Origin: Sisyra terminalis
Taxonomy: Eukaryota > Arthropoda > Insecta > Neuroptera > Sisyridae
Assembly: GCA_958496175.1 (NCBI GenBank)
Contig: OY292278.1
Coordinates: 49,352,001 to 49,416,000 of the forward strand
Reading direction: 5' to 3'
Length of the DNA: 64,000 nucleotides
Made by a program: the position numbers and the translations under genes. Below are positions 23,489 to 35,229 of the stretch, piece by piece (within the stretch, counting starts at the first letter, position 1; the number at the start of each line of letters is the position of its first letter). The notes under the pieces are model-generated. The model saw nothing but the letters and a program-made list of their open reading frames with translations, made no database searches and was not told the DNA's origin.

Positions 23489-23694
23489 AATGACAATCAT
23501 TTGCCAGGCGTTAAAATACAGCAGTGAATCTACTGAGTTATTTTGTGCTGGTGGAAAAGTAAAACTGCAACAATTGGTCCCATCACTGATCCATTACGCT
23601 CTTTAGTTTATGGGATAGGAAATGATTTTAAAAATTTCTTGACCAATATTCAAGAATATAATTGGTTTCAAATGACGTCGTTTGGCGCATAAAA
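23489..23694 (+). pseudogene. Helitron helicase-like N-terminal fragment, copy 1
   Basis: Translation gives ALKYSSESTEL then CAGGKVKLQQLVPS. After a 1-nt deletion relative to the copy at 60056-60271 it continues with the FLTNIQEYNWFQMTSFG-like end and a stop. It lacks 12 nt around the first CxxC of the zinc finger. Known: this CxYCxALxxxxE...CCxxGKV...YNxxFxMTSFGA pattern lies in the N-terminal region of Helitron RepHel and related Pif1 proteins. Only this exon-sized piece is present. Confidence 0.75.
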
Positions 23695-24104
23695 CAAATA
23701 TTATGTTTACGGAAGTACTGAAGAAAACAGGAACATTCCCAAAAAGCTTCCAGTCCCGGACTAATAGCAACTTTAGGATCGAATTGGCCAAAAAAATAAT
23801 ACAATTTCGAAGGACACAAAATATTCAATAATAAAAATATGTTTAGAAATATCTATATATGTCTGTAAACTCATGAATAGGTGAGAATTTAAGTAGTTTT
23901 TTTAAACATATGAGCTTTAACATGTTTAATGTTTTTATAGTTGTAAATCTTAATAAGTAAACCAATATATTAAAAATGTTTACAGTGTATCTAAATTTAG
24001 TATGGAAAATTTGAGATATAACTTCAAAAGTGGCCCACCGGAATTAAAATGCAACATCATTTAGGTTAGCCACCCCTCATTTCAAGTATACTGAATTTTC
24101 GATA

Positions 24105-24440
24105 TCGTAAAATAGAACACAGATATTTAATTAAAAGGTCTAATTTATTATTATTAATTAAACGTAAATAGGCACCTTTTCTTCTAAAGAAAAAATAGTT
24201 GAACTTGATTACAAATTTTCTATCAAATCAGTAAAGTTGTCTTTGAATTAGAACCATAAATGAAATCAGAAGAAAATATTGGTACAACTGTTTAGATTAG
24301 ATTAATTTGTGACCTTCCTCATACTTTATTTTTGGGCGAAATCCTAAAAAGTACCTGAAAACAAAATATTATCAAAATCGATAAATCTGTTCTTCAATTA
24401 TATGATAGAATTCAGGTAGACTGAAGCACTACACGTTTCT
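24105..24440 (+). repeat. Dispersed repeat M, copy 1
   Basis: It matches the reverse complement of 61495-61860, for example TTGTGACCTTCCTCATACTT here and AAGTATAAGGAAGGTCACAA there, and TCGATAAATCTGTTCTTCAA versus its complement. No coding frame or terminal structure found, so class unknown. Confidence 0.75.
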
Positions 24441-26517
24441 GGAATTGCCTCACAGGGAGTAAGTTCAAGGAACCGATATGAGTCAAGATAGAGTCAATAT
24501 GGAGCGTGGACGTAGATCAAATTTGCTCATTGTCCAGGGACAGATTGCAAATACATGAAAACAGGGAAAAAAAAGGGGAACATTGAAATATAATCAATTT
24601 TTTTGAACCAAATCTGTGAAAGAAAACTATAAGACTTTGACCCAATTTTTTAACCAATTTTATTTCTATCGTTACTATTTCGTTGCTACCCAGAAAGTCT
24701 ACAACATTAGTAGTACTCAAATGCATTTATGTAAATTGTTAAAAACAAGGTAACGAAAAAAATTCCTTTCAACTCCTGCATAGATTAACGTACTGGTATA
24801 ATTCTAAAAAAGCAAGTATGAATAGAAGTTCTTGATATCCTTGCGCCCTTTTATCACACTTACTCACATAATAAGACATTCACACAGAAACACATAGGCC
24901 GCCCAAAAAAGCTTCCTCCCCCCACACCATCCAGTTTTGATGCAAGCAACTTTTAAATAAAAGAAATGAAAAGAAAAGAAGGAAAAATACGTAGAGTCGG
25001 CATTTTCTTATATATGTCGTCGAGTCCTTCGTTTATAATAATATAAAAGCGTGCGCACACGTTATTCGTCCTCAGATCCTCTCTCCTGGACTCTACCCCG
25101 CTTTCCCAATCCCATTCACATCATACCCCCCTACAAACTCAACCCCATATTTGCATCGTCTACCCGGACTTGTTGTGTGTTGTATTGTTGTCTAAGAATT
25201 ATAAAAGGACTTTATATATACATATAGTATATACGTATGTATGAATAAAGCTTTGAATGAATCCAATCCTCGCCGCCCAAACCCGACAATTCCGGTCCAC
25301 GCTTTTCCACCACCTTTTCGTTTCTATTTATCCCCCGTTCCCGTCTATTTTTCTCATCCCTTTCACTTCACATATACACATTGAAGGGAAAGCGAAAAAG
25401 AAAAAGGACCACCATCCGCTCATTCGCCACTTATTTTACCAGCCAATGCCGCCACCACACCATCGCTGGCCCCATTGTCCCTGTCATACCCATTTTCCCA
25501 TGTCCTGTACCTACGTTTGCCACTATATTCCTTGTTCAACTCTTCATATTTCTTACTTATGTACTCGACAACCCTACACCCCCATCCATTTTCAACCCAA
25601 CACTCTCTATTTGTCTCTATTTGGGAATCATAAAAGATCTTTCACCATCCGACAAAAGTTGAAGCTGAAGCGGTGCGGTGTGGTCGGTAAAATGAAATTG
25701 AGTTGTTTTGTGCTTTTTCATTGCGTTTCACTCTTAAAATAGGCAACAAACACGCGATAAAGTCCTTTTACACCCCTAAGAAAAAAAAATGACGTGTCTA
25801 ATCATTGCAGAATGAATAGGTGAAAGGACCAAAGAATTTAGGACTTTTATTTTTTAAATATTTTTCTACCTAGAATTTTTTTTTGAACAGAAAATTAAAT
25901 TGAATTTCTTACAAATAAGATGTAAAAAAACCGAAACTTACATTCCTTCGCAAAAGTTTAAAGGATTAAAGGACGAGAACTAAGATTCGACTCGATGGAA
26001 TTTTCTATTTAATTTATCGAAAAAAATTCAGAAAAATCTCTTTTTCTGTTGCCAAAATACTGAGGATTTACACCTCATGGAAATGTGCCAACAAGTGTTT
26101 ATTTTTTCAACAATTTGAAAAAATCCTTTGAAGGCATCAAAGACTAATTTTTAATTGGGAAAAAAAGGAATCCATTGTTCAACCGGAAAATTTATCCATA
26201 TCTTTTTCAGGATTGCAATTACATTCGTTATAAGAATTATATAGTGATATTTTTTGCCCCTAAAAGCTAGTAAAGTTCACGGATTTAAAAGTCTATCAGG
26301 TAATCAAAGAAAATCTTAGTTTCCTCTATTTAATTCGAACAAGATCACGTCAAGTGGACCCCCTATTTTCCACTTGATCATAAAAATTAAGTTAATGTAT
26401 ATTTTTCATAACTAGTTACAATGAAAAATTGATCCCCCAAACGATTTTTAAAAGTTGAAATTTTAACAATTAATTTGTTTAACAATGAAAATTTTAGGTA
26501 CATTTAATTAAAAAAAT
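24441..26517. other. Unique sequence with CA/CT-rich island, no gene recognised
   Basis: From about 25040 to 25730 the plus strand is C-rich. The 161-aa frame 25257-25742 and the 93-aa frame 25381-25662 follow this bias (many Pro, His, Ser) and overlap in different frames, so neither is called. A TATA-containing candidate promoter lies at 25042. Nothing recognised in 25790-26517. Confidence 0.45.
25042..25076 (+). promoter_or_regulatory. Candidate core promoter (TATA plus initiator)
   Basis: TATAAAAG at 25042-25049 is followed by TCAGAT at 25072-25077, an initiator-like string about 30 bp downstream, at the edge of a C-rich island. The spacing fits insect core promoters. No transcript or coding exon is identified downstream, so this is weak. 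Confidence 0.25.
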
Positions 26518-26679
26518 AGATCAAAATAAGATTTTTTCGCTGACTTTGAACAGTTATACTGTGTATACAATATATAAGATATATTGCAGTCCAATTTATG
26601 TAGTATAATTTAATATAATAATATATAAAAATCATACCACAAACATAAATTTGAACAGAAGTTCAAACAAAAATATTCG

Positions 26680-26745
26680 TGACGTATTGCCCAGATACGT
26701 ATTTCGATTGCCAAGCAATCTTCATCAGTTGTCATCAAGTAGTTT
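26680..26745 (-). ncRNA. Hammerhead ribozyme-like motif, minus strand
   Basis: Read on the minus strand: CTGATGA (26728-26722), then stem II GATTGC/GCAATC with a short TTG loop, then GAAA (26705-26702). It continues ATACGTATC, a short self-complementary stem III, with C as the expected cleavage-site nucleotide. Core strings CUGAUGA and GAAA are intact. Stem I pairing is short with an internal loop, as in type I hammerheads of retroelements. Activity is untested. Confidence 0.6.
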
Positions 26746-26805
26746 GGATCGCTCACAAAAACAAAATGAATCATCACAAAGCAGTTACGGAGTGATCCAA
26801 ACTAC

Positions 26806-26866
26806 TTGATGACCACTGATGAAGATTGCCTGGCAATCGAAATACGTATCTGGGCAATACGTCACG
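26806..26866 (+). ncRNA. Hammerhead ribozyme-like motif, plus strand
   Basis: CTGATGA at 26816-26822, stem II GATTGCC/GGCAATC (26824-26838; the top pairs would open into a CCTGG loop), GAAA at 26839-26842, then TACGTATC. Position 26850 is the predicted cleavage C, with A-U and U-A closing a short stem III. CCA before the core can pair with TGG at 26851-26853 to start stem I. It is the mirror partner of the minus-strand motif. Confidence 0.65.
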
Positions 26867-26981
26867 AATATTTTTGTTTGAACTTCTGTTCAAATTTATG
26901 TTTGTGGTATGATTTTTATATATTATTATATTAAATTATACTACATAAATTGGACTGCAATATATCTTATATTGTATACAC

Positions 26982-27523
26982 AATAAAAATAGATTTTAAA
27001 TCAACCATTGAAGATAAATTAATGAAATTTTCAGGGTTTACTGTCAAATATATATATTTTGAGAAAACATTAACATCTGAAAATTATTTGTTTATTATCA
27101 TATTGTTAATTAACTTTTAAGTTAACAAATGAAAATTTCATTGATTTCTCGGTCAAAATTTGAAGTTTTTTTTTGTCAGTCACATGCGTTATTTATCTAA
27201 GTTTAAAATTCCGAAAGAAAATTTCACTGCTCGCGATTAGTCCGGGCGCCTAGCGCTGTCAGAAGACCGCTCGGCCGAGCGGCAGACTACATTGCATCTT
27301 CCGCAGTTAATTATAATTACAAATAACAATTAAAAATATAATTATCAAAAAAAAATTATTACTATTATTATCAATACTATGGCTAATACAATAAATAAAT
27401 TCTCTATTATTAAACAAAAATAGGAAAAAAAAACTTTCCGGTATGCATAACTTATTCCCGAAAAAATCGATGAAATCACTGAAAAAATCAAAATAAGCAA
27501 AGGTAAATGTTGAAGAAATTAAA
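26982..27523. other. Unique sequence with a CpG-rich perfect palindrome
   Basis: At 27230-27300 a sharply GC-rich stretch includes GGGCGCCTAGCGCTGTCAG and the perfect 16-bp palindrome CCGCTCGGCCGAGCGG (27267-27282). The rest is AT-rich. The 104-aa minus-strand frame 27307-27621 is Phe/Ile-rich and unrecognised. Confidence 0.5.
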
Positions 27524-28308
27524 AAAGGACATAGGACGATAAGTATAGTGAGTCGGCCCCAGAAGGGTAAATGGCTCATAATTTCAGGGTTTGTTGCTAC
27601 TATTAAGATACATTGATTCAAAAGTTTCAGATCCCTATGTATTATCGTTTATTCAAAAATCGAAAAAAGCTGAAAATCAGAAAAAAAAAATTCGTAGAAA
27701 GTTGTGAATCGATTTATTTGAATTTTGGATATGTTATAGAGGCTAATGGTAGCTTCTAGAAAAAAAATTAAGAGCTTTATCGATTTATAAGATCCTTGAA
27801 AAAAGAGAGCTTTTTCGTTTAATTTTAATTTTTAACTATGATACAATTTGGTATAATTACGAAACTATTTTTTTCGAATTCCCCATTCAATTTCCTTTAC
27901 AGTTTTGAGTCTTTTAAATTTTAAAAAAACGGTACGACATATTGACAAGAATTAAAAATCTTATTGTATACTAGTAGTTGTCCGTTGCATTCGCAACCAA
28001 AGGTTTTATCTCTCTTTATCTCTCTTTTTTCAAGGATCTTATTAATCGATAAAGCTCTTAATTTTTTTTTTTCTAGAAGCTACTATCAGCCCCTATAACA
28101 TATCTAAAATTCAAACAAATTGATTCACAATTTTCTGCGAAATTTTTTTTTCTGATTTCTAGCTTTTTTCGATTTTTGAAGAAACGATAATACATAGGGA
28201 TCTGAAACTTTTGAATCAATGTATCTTAATAGTACCAACATACCCTGAAATTATGAACCAAATACCTTTCTGAGGCCGATTCATTATACTAATCGTCCTA
28301 TGTCCTTT
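27524..28308. mobile_element. Fold-back element I
   Basis: Ends read AAAGGACATAGGACGAT and ATCGTCCTATGTCCTTT. Arms of about 270 bp are reverse complements and include TTTCAGATCCCTATGTATTA and GATAATACATAGGGATCTGA. A central non-palindromic segment (about 27800-28010) contains TACTAGTAGTTGTCCGTTGC, which resembles the 5' motif of the dispersed repeats at 32176 and 37828. No coding capacity; no clear target duplication. Confidence 0.75.
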
Positions 28309-29340
28309 ACATTCATTTACATTCATGGGGGAGACTTTAGACTTTTAGTCGGTTTCTAGTCTATGCAATTTAACAAAAGAACAACAAATTTTATTCTTAT
28401 TAAATCCACTGACGTCAGATCACGGAATGATAAGGTATAATATCAACCAGTCCATCCTTTCAAGCTATGCAAATGTCATAGAATGAAAGAAGTTTCTACT
28501 TTTTGCACACAAAAATCGTACCAACTCCCTCTCTATGAACTATTACTTTGGACTAAAACAAAACTGCGACTTCCTTTCACACGAAAAAAAAAATATACTC
28601 CGAAAGCTCCCCCGAGACCTTCTCAACTATTGCGCAACCAAACCGCGACCGTACCAAAAGATAAGCGTCAACATTACACACAAAAGTAACGTGAGAAAAA
28701 TATTTTTCTGATGATAGCAAAAAAGTTTTAAAATTCCGAGCTTTTAATACTTGACTACTATGACATATTTCTCTATGATGAGAAAGAGAGAATATTAAAA
28801 GAAGGCGCTCTCTATATATATGTGTATGTCTACAATAGAACACACGACAATTGTGCATGGGGTCTTACATTCTTCTTTGTTGGCTCGCAATTGTTTTCGC
28901 AATGACTGGAGATGTGTGGAGTTTTAGATGATGGAACGAGATGCAGAAACTCATTCCTGCCCCATGCGACTCACCCCTTTGCCACCAGGCTGGGGTAACG
29001 TGGATGCTCACCACAAAAACTACCCATCCACCCACCGCCACCCATACATATATATATACATACATACAAAGAGTACAGAAGTCTTTTGTTTCCATGTCAA
29101 ACAATCGCCCTATTGTCCCACGTCAAAGATGTAACATTCAAGCAGACCCTGAACACAAACCGTGGCATATACATATACGTATATAAAAGTGTACCTCTAC
29201 ATTATCGTTCTTTATAAATATGCGTTTACATATGTCGATGTCTTCACCGAATTATTAAAAGTTTGGTTTATTTTAAAAGGCAATGTCTAAATCAACAATT
29301 ACCAACCGAATTTGGAACCCAAATAATAGAAAAATACGGC
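28309..29340. other. Unique sequence, no gene recognised
   Basis: Short (TA)n/(CATA)n tracts near 28812-28826 and 29045-29070. A more balanced patch lies at 28900-29160. Frames of 68-93 aa overlap on both strands with no domain. Confidence 0.5.
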
Positions 29341-29344
29341 AACA

Positions 29345-30440
29345 ATTCAAAAAGCTCATATTGAGCTTTCAGTAAATCTTATCCACTAAGTTGTAAAATT
29401 TTGAATTATTACACCTTCAAAAAAATGGAAATTTTTGAAAGAGGTACAACTACGTATAGACACCAAACAAAAGATTTATGTTAGAGCTTTTACTCTATAA
29501 AAAATATTTCAAACTTCAATGCATCATTAGATGCACCAGAAGACATGCACAAAAAGAAAACATAAGCAATAACGGTTTCCATGAATTTTTTTGGGACAGG
29601 AGAACCTCAAATTTACAACCTTAAACACCATTCATAAAAGACGTCCACTACGGGTGGAGAAGAGGGAAATTCCCAAAATGTAAACAGTGAAACATCGCAC
29701 AGGACTATTGTTCGTTACATTCATTTTCCGATATTTGAAAAAAAAATATTTTTAAGTAAATTGCAAGGCTGTCTTCGGGAGCTTTGGTCGTTCGTAAAAG
29801 GAATGAACAATAATATTTGAGAACAGAGTAGAATAGAGGTCAAAATCGGATCTTTTGCGAATGATCCATTAGACTTACTTTCATTTGAAAAAGCTCATAT
29901 TCAGCTTTCAGTAAGTTGTACTAGTTGTATCCACTAAGGTAGTAAAATTTTGAATTATTACTGAGTACAAAAATGGAAATCTTTGAAAAAAGATGTGCAA
30001 CTACGTATAGACACCAAACAAGAGATTTATGTTAGAGCTTTTGCTCTATAGAAACTGCAATGTATCATTAGATGCACCAGCAAATTACAAAAAGAAAAAA
30101 ATAAGCTATAACGATTTCCGATTTCCATAAACTTTTTTAGGACAAGAATTGGATAACCTTATCTTTGCAACCTTAGAGACCATTCACAAAAGACGTCTAC
30201 CACGGGTGGAAAAGAGGAAAATTCCGAAAATTTAAACAATAAAACATCGCACAAGACTATAGTCCATTACATTCATTTTCCAACGTCCAAAAAAAAAAAT
30301 TTTTTTAAGTAAATTACAAGGCTGTCTTCGGGAGGTTTGGACATTTGTAAAAGAAATGAATGGTAATATTGGACAACAGGGTAGAATTAAGGTCAAAATC
30401 GGGTATCTTTTACGAATGATCCATTTGGCTTACTTTCATC
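29345..30440. repeat. Two-copy tandem duplication, period about 540 bp
   Basis: AAAAGCTCATATTSAGCTTT opens each unit (about 29349 and 29891). Both then share GTATAGACACCAAACAARAG, ATCATTAGATGCACCAG, GACGTCYACYACGGGTGGA and AAGGCTGTCTTCGGGAG in order. Non-coding. Confidence 0.85.
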
Positions 30441-30892
30441 CCCAGATCCTAATTTCATCTTCCCAGTTTTAGACTGAGAATATCCCAAAGTAGGAAAAAC
30501 GTTAGACACGTATCGGGAATCACGAAGACGTCCAGGTGAGTCCTCGACTTCAATGAAAATTAAAGGAACTATTTTTGACTAATGTCTTATAGACGATTTT
30601 TTTTACAATCTACCTGATAAAATATACTAATAATACAAAAGCTTAATTGCTGTTCCATTGAAATTGTTTGGAATCGAATTTAATATGGAAAATCAACAGT
30701 AGAATTTTTAATGAATTTTATTCGAATTTGGATCGACGAATAATTTATTACATTCCTTGAAACCATGAAAATTAGCAAAACAAGATATCAAATATAAATT
30801 TAATAAATGAATTTTCCGGAAAATTCAAATATTTTCCGCAAATAATACTTGAATAAAATTACTTCAAAAACTTCACCTAATTTAAGCCAATT
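30441..30892. other. Unique AT-rich sequence
   Basis: Nothing recognised; no long frame. It separates two different tandem repeats. Confidence 0.5.
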
Positions 30893-32035
30893 TAAGCCAC
30901 TCGAAATATTCATTTTATAAAACAGACTTCGGAAAATTAGTTCCTCAAATATTAGTGGGGAAATGCGGAAAATTTTGGACAAAATTTTCCAAAAACTTAT
31001 ATCGAGTGGCATATCAATGTTTTGAGCTTTTTCCGACTAATTAAATAGTAATCAATAAATGAATCAAATGTTTTTCATTTTGTGGGAAATTTGGGAAAAT
31101 ATTTTACATCATTATCATACATTAACACTCCAAATATGTGTATTTCTATTCCCATACGGTTATTTATAGCCAATTTTCTTAAAACATTACTTCTCCGTAT
31201 TCTCAATCATTGATTCAGATATTTTCCTCTAATAATTGATAGTTCAAATCTTAGATTCTCGAAGTCAATTTAAGCCACTAGAAATATGCATTTAAAAATC
31301 AGACTTTGGATAATTAGTTCTTCAAATAATAGTGGGAAAATGCGGAAAATTTTTGTCAAAATTTTCCAAAAACTTATATCAAGTAACATATCAAAATTCG
31401 GAGCTTTTTTTGACTAATTCAATAGTAATCACTAAATGTATCAAATGCTTTTCATTCTGTGGAAAATTTGGAAAAATATTTTGAACCATTATCTTATATT
31501 AGCACTCCAAATATATGTCTATCTGTATCTGTTGTCAAACTGTTATTTATAGCCAATATTCTTAAAACATTACTTCTTCGTATTCTCAATCATTGATTCA
31601 GATATTTTCCTCTAATAATTGATAGTTCAAATCTTAGATTCTCGAAGCCAATTTAAGCCACTAGAAATATTCATTTAAAAATCAGACTTTGAAAAATTAG
31701 TTCCTCAAATATTAGTGGGGAAATGCGGAAAATTTTGGTCAAAATTTTCCGAAAACTTATATCAAGTAACATATCAAAATTTGGAGCTTTTTTCGACTAA
31801 TTCAATAGTAATCACTAAATGTATCAAATGCTTTTCATTCTGCGGAAAATTTGGGAAAATATTTTGAACCATTATCTTATATAAGCACTCCAAATATATG
31901 TCTTTCTGTTGTCAAACTGTTATTTATAGCCAATATTCTTAAAACATTACTTCTTCGTATTTTCAAACATTGATTTATATATTTTCCTGTAGTATTTGAT
32001 AGCTCAAATCTTAGATTCTCGAAATTGGTAAATTT
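30893..32035. repeat. Three-copy tandem repeat, period about 380 bp
   Basis: Unit starts TTTAAGCCACTMGAAATAT at about 30892, 31270 and 31653. Each contains TTAGTTCYTCAAATAWTAGT, AAATGCGGAAAATTTT, TTATTTATAGCCAATWTTCT and ends near ATCTTAGATTCTCGAA. Units 2 and 3 are more alike than either is to unit 1. Non-coding. Confidence 0.9.
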
Positions 32036-32175
32036 AAGTCCCTAAAACATAATAAGTTAAAACTTTTTCACAAAAAATAAAATGAACCTTTATAATCTCA
32101 TTAACTAAGTAATTAATTCGTATCTTTGTTAGTTTAGCACCAACTTAAATTAAGTTACTTGTTTCTAACCATAAT

Positions 32176-32760
32176 TAATACTAGTCAATACCCGCAACTT
32201 CGTTGGTGTGACATAAAAAAACATTAGTTATTCCAATGATTAATTTGCCTAATTATCGATAAATAATAACCAATTTCGATTACTTCTTTTTCAAATGAAA
32301 ACATTATTCATTATTCATTCAAAACTACCCCTTTAACGTCTTCAAATACATACAGATGAGTACCATACGTATGAATATATCTTCCATATCTTTAATTTCA
32401 ATGAAACGGATAATAATAGCCGAAAAAAAAATAATGAAACTCTTATAATATAACCAAACAAACTCAAATTGTGAAACAATTCCAAGTTATGGAACCAAGT
32501 CATTTAAAAAAAGGTTCTTAATAAAAAATAATAAATGATATATTGATAACACAAATGTTATCAATCATTTCGAGTATTAGAGTATTAGGACAGTCGATTT
32601 AAACAAAAATAACACAAACTTTCAATCTAGCAGAAATACAAATTTTCTCAATAATGAGTTAATGGGTGAAAATTTCGGAACTACTTTTCAACCCCTCGCC
32701 TCACCCCTTATAGTTGAAAATTAAGACGAGGCGAAGCCAAGCGTATTATTCGAGTAGTTT
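32176..32760 (+). repeat. Dispersed repeat, start motif ACTAGTCAATACCCGCAACT
   Basis: The opening string and following TTCGTTGGTGTGAC resemble the starts at 37828 (ACTAGCTGATCCCGCAACTT) and, on the minus strand, 43452-43420. The right limit is uncertain; a CCCCTCGCCTCACCCCTTAT segment lies near 32692. Such elements with this opening are widespread in arthropods; class is left open. Confidence 0.4.
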
Positions 32761-33683
32761 ATGTTCAGATACATATCATTGGTCTCCACATGATAGGGTG
32801 TATTATGAAATAGTTACCCTACTCGTATAATGTATCGATATTTTTGGGATAAAATTGATAAATTGATGTACGAGGGGTTGTATATGGTAAGTTTAAACCG
32901 GAATACTGTAAATTTATTGGTATGCTTCGCAGGTGAAGGCTCAGGTAACCTACTGGTAATGACTAATTTTAAAAAAAAATCTTTCTAATTAGGTTCACAT
33001 GTTTTGAAGTTGGACTGGGAAAAAAAATGAACCACTGAGATATCATTCGTCCGATTCACTTGCATTCATCCTTTTTCCCTTATTTTCAGCCACCTACAAT
33101 CAACCAAAACCATAATACACATCTATAACCTCGCGTACCCCATTTCCCCACATCCACCATCCCCCATCGACCATTCATTCCCATTCCGCATTGTGCCACA
33201 CAGATTCTCTCTCTCTCTCTCCCTCTTTCACATTCACACAGCGGCTTTGAATACCAGGTTAATTGACATGTAGCACAATAGGCGATGATAACAAAGAGAA
33301 AACCACCATCATCCTCCACACCAACCACCATTCAACTTCACACAACTATGCAACATCCCCCAAAAACGAATCAACCCCACCCGCACCCCCATCCTCCAAC
33401 CCCACAGAGAGATAAAGCAGAAAGAGACACAAACAATCGCCACCAGAGCCTCAAAAACCCGGCCACCCCATCCATTCATCCCTCTTTGACGTTCCCATTC
33501 CACCCCCCCAACGCCATTCAGCACCCTCCAGCCTCGGCCCGTGTATTGTTGTCGCTGCACCCTTTTGTTGTCTATCGTTCAGTTATCATTGATGATTGTG
33601 TATTGTGTAATAATTTGAGTGTGGTGTGATGACATATCGAGTTGGCCGTGAGTAAACAAAAGACTACACTGTATTGTATTTGT

Positions 33684-33716
<33 letters not shown>

Positions 33717-35199
33717 CCAAACTCAATGGTTAGTCAGTAAACTTCCTCCAGTTTACTATAGAACACAATCACCGAAGCCCACTACGATCACTATTCACCC
33801 ATATTTTCATCCATTCGGCGACACCATCGAAGACAAGCGTCAACAATAAAACCATCATCCCTCGCCCCGATCTTCCCCACATTAATCCACCCCTAGCCCA
33901 CCAATCTCAGCTTGCCACCCCGCTTTTCTTAGCACAAAGCATCCCCCGCAATCCCCATAAAAATCCATTAAAAACGCGTGTTTATTATTGGGTTAATTAT
34001 GAAACAAGAAGGAAAAAAAAACGCATATCGTATTTTTAAACTCTCCACGTAAAAAAAAAGAAAAAAATCTCTATTGTTATAGTCGCAAGAACTTTCAAGA
34101 AAAATATAACAAAAACGCGAAAAAAAATTACAAAGGTAAAAAGTGATAAAAATCCCTCTCATACTTGTCGTCCTTGTCTCGTTCATTACGACCATTTCTT
34201 TTCCCTTGCACGCATATATATATAAAATATATAAAAGAGGAAATGGCAGATAGAATTGTGTATACTTATATGCGAATTGTGTGAATGTATGTGTGGGTAT
34301 GAATAGCGAAGACAACAACAATGGACAATATACACAATAGAGGGCACCGTCGAGTGAATAGTATGAATAGGACCGGGTCCTACAGGACGCTCTCCGGTCC
34401 CGGAATGGAATGGGACTGGGAAAATGTGATGCTACATTCCCGTTTTGTGTGAGGCCTACTTTTCCTAGTACATTCCGTCGTCGAATGAAAAAGACATTAA
34501 GACACTAAAATAAAAGTAGTTTTTTTTCTGTAAAAAAAAAAACTTAACAAAAATTCTTATAACTTCAAAAAAAAAACACCTTTATAATTAAGAGATGAAA
34601 AATCAATGCCATTTTCCGGAATTTTCCTTTCAAAAAATTAAGAATATTTGCACGAAAACTTCTTATATGTTTGATGAAAAGTAAAAGCTCATTTCTAATA
34701 GCCACCTGTGGCCCAAATAGCACCCTTAAATAACACACTAAATATGAAAGCCTTAAAAGTTACAACCATTAAATTTTTGAGATTTTAAAATTAAGTATAA
34801 TGCTGAAGAGACTAAAAATAATCAAACTATCCAAAATTTAGGCTTAAATAGAAAATTTTCTGACCATTTGTAAGAAGCTCAAGTAACCAAAATACAAAAT
34901 CGATTAACCAAAATTTAAAAAAAACAATTTTTTTTGCAAAATTTTCTCCTATAAAAAATCTATACAAGGTTTCCAACTGAAATCAATTCTTCGGAAAAAA
35001 TTGAAAAAATCAGCTTAAGCCTCTTGATTAACTCTGTTTGGGCAATAAAGACCAAGATTTAAACTTTTAAGAGAGAAAAGAAAATGCAAAAAATCATTGT
35101 TGATAAAGTAGTAAAAATGGCATTGCCTATCAAAAACGGACCCATATGTCCTTTCAAAATGATGAGGATCAAAGAATAGCAGAGTTTGTGAGATTTTGT
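32761..35199. other. Unique sequence with C-rich island, no gene recognised
   Basis: 33060-33960 is rich in CCA/CAC/CCC on the plus strand; frames there (such as 33285-33629, 114 aa, Pro/His/Thr-rich) reflect composition. (TCTC)n lies near 33206-33222 and (AT)n at 33682-33717. A GC-balanced patch is at 34330-34480. No gene called. Confidence 0.45.
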
Positions 35200-35229
35200 C
35201 AGACAACAATTAATGAAAATAACAATATA

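Larger units (their letters stand above)
22088..23990. repeat. Composite repeat unit R2 (leader, element A2, Helitron fragment)
   Basis: It is collinear with 58588-60600. Both begin with ATTAAAGAAACCACATTTTC, share a ~400-bp leader containing TACGTACTACGTATCACC (the first copy reads TTCGTACTACG), then a copy of palindrome A, then a Helitron-derived segment. The element at 44288-45806 shares A and the Helitron segment but not the leader. This indicates repeated copying of a fused unit. Confidence 0.8.
26631..26913. mobile_element. Inverted repeat D, probable Penelope-type terminal repeat pair
   Basis: Arms 26631-26754 and 26790-26913 are near-perfect reverse complements, joined by a 35-nt spacer. 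Each arm contains CAAACTACTTGATGAC followed by a hammerhead-type catalytic core. Hammerhead motifs are known in Penelope-like element terminal repeats, and inverted partial copies are known for that group, so D is inferred to be two opposed fragments of such repeats. No coding sequence. Confidence 0.6.
26561..26981. repeat. Palindrome C2 carrying inverted insertion D
   Basis: The outer arms (26561-26630 and 26914-26981) match C1 at 19625-19774: GTGTATACAATATATAAGAT at left and its complement at right. The centre is replaced by a 283-bp inverted repeat (D, 26631-26913). Confidence 0.85.

Noticed and set aside
25257..25742. 161-aa plus-strand open frame
   Set aside because: Its Pro/His/Ser/Thr content mirrors the C-rich strand, it overlaps another frame in a different phase, and it shows no domain or codon pattern of a real gene.
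33285..33629. 114-aa frame rich in Pro/His/Thr
   Set aside because: Low-complexity translation of a CCA/CAC-rich tract; an opposite-strand frame of similar length overlaps it.
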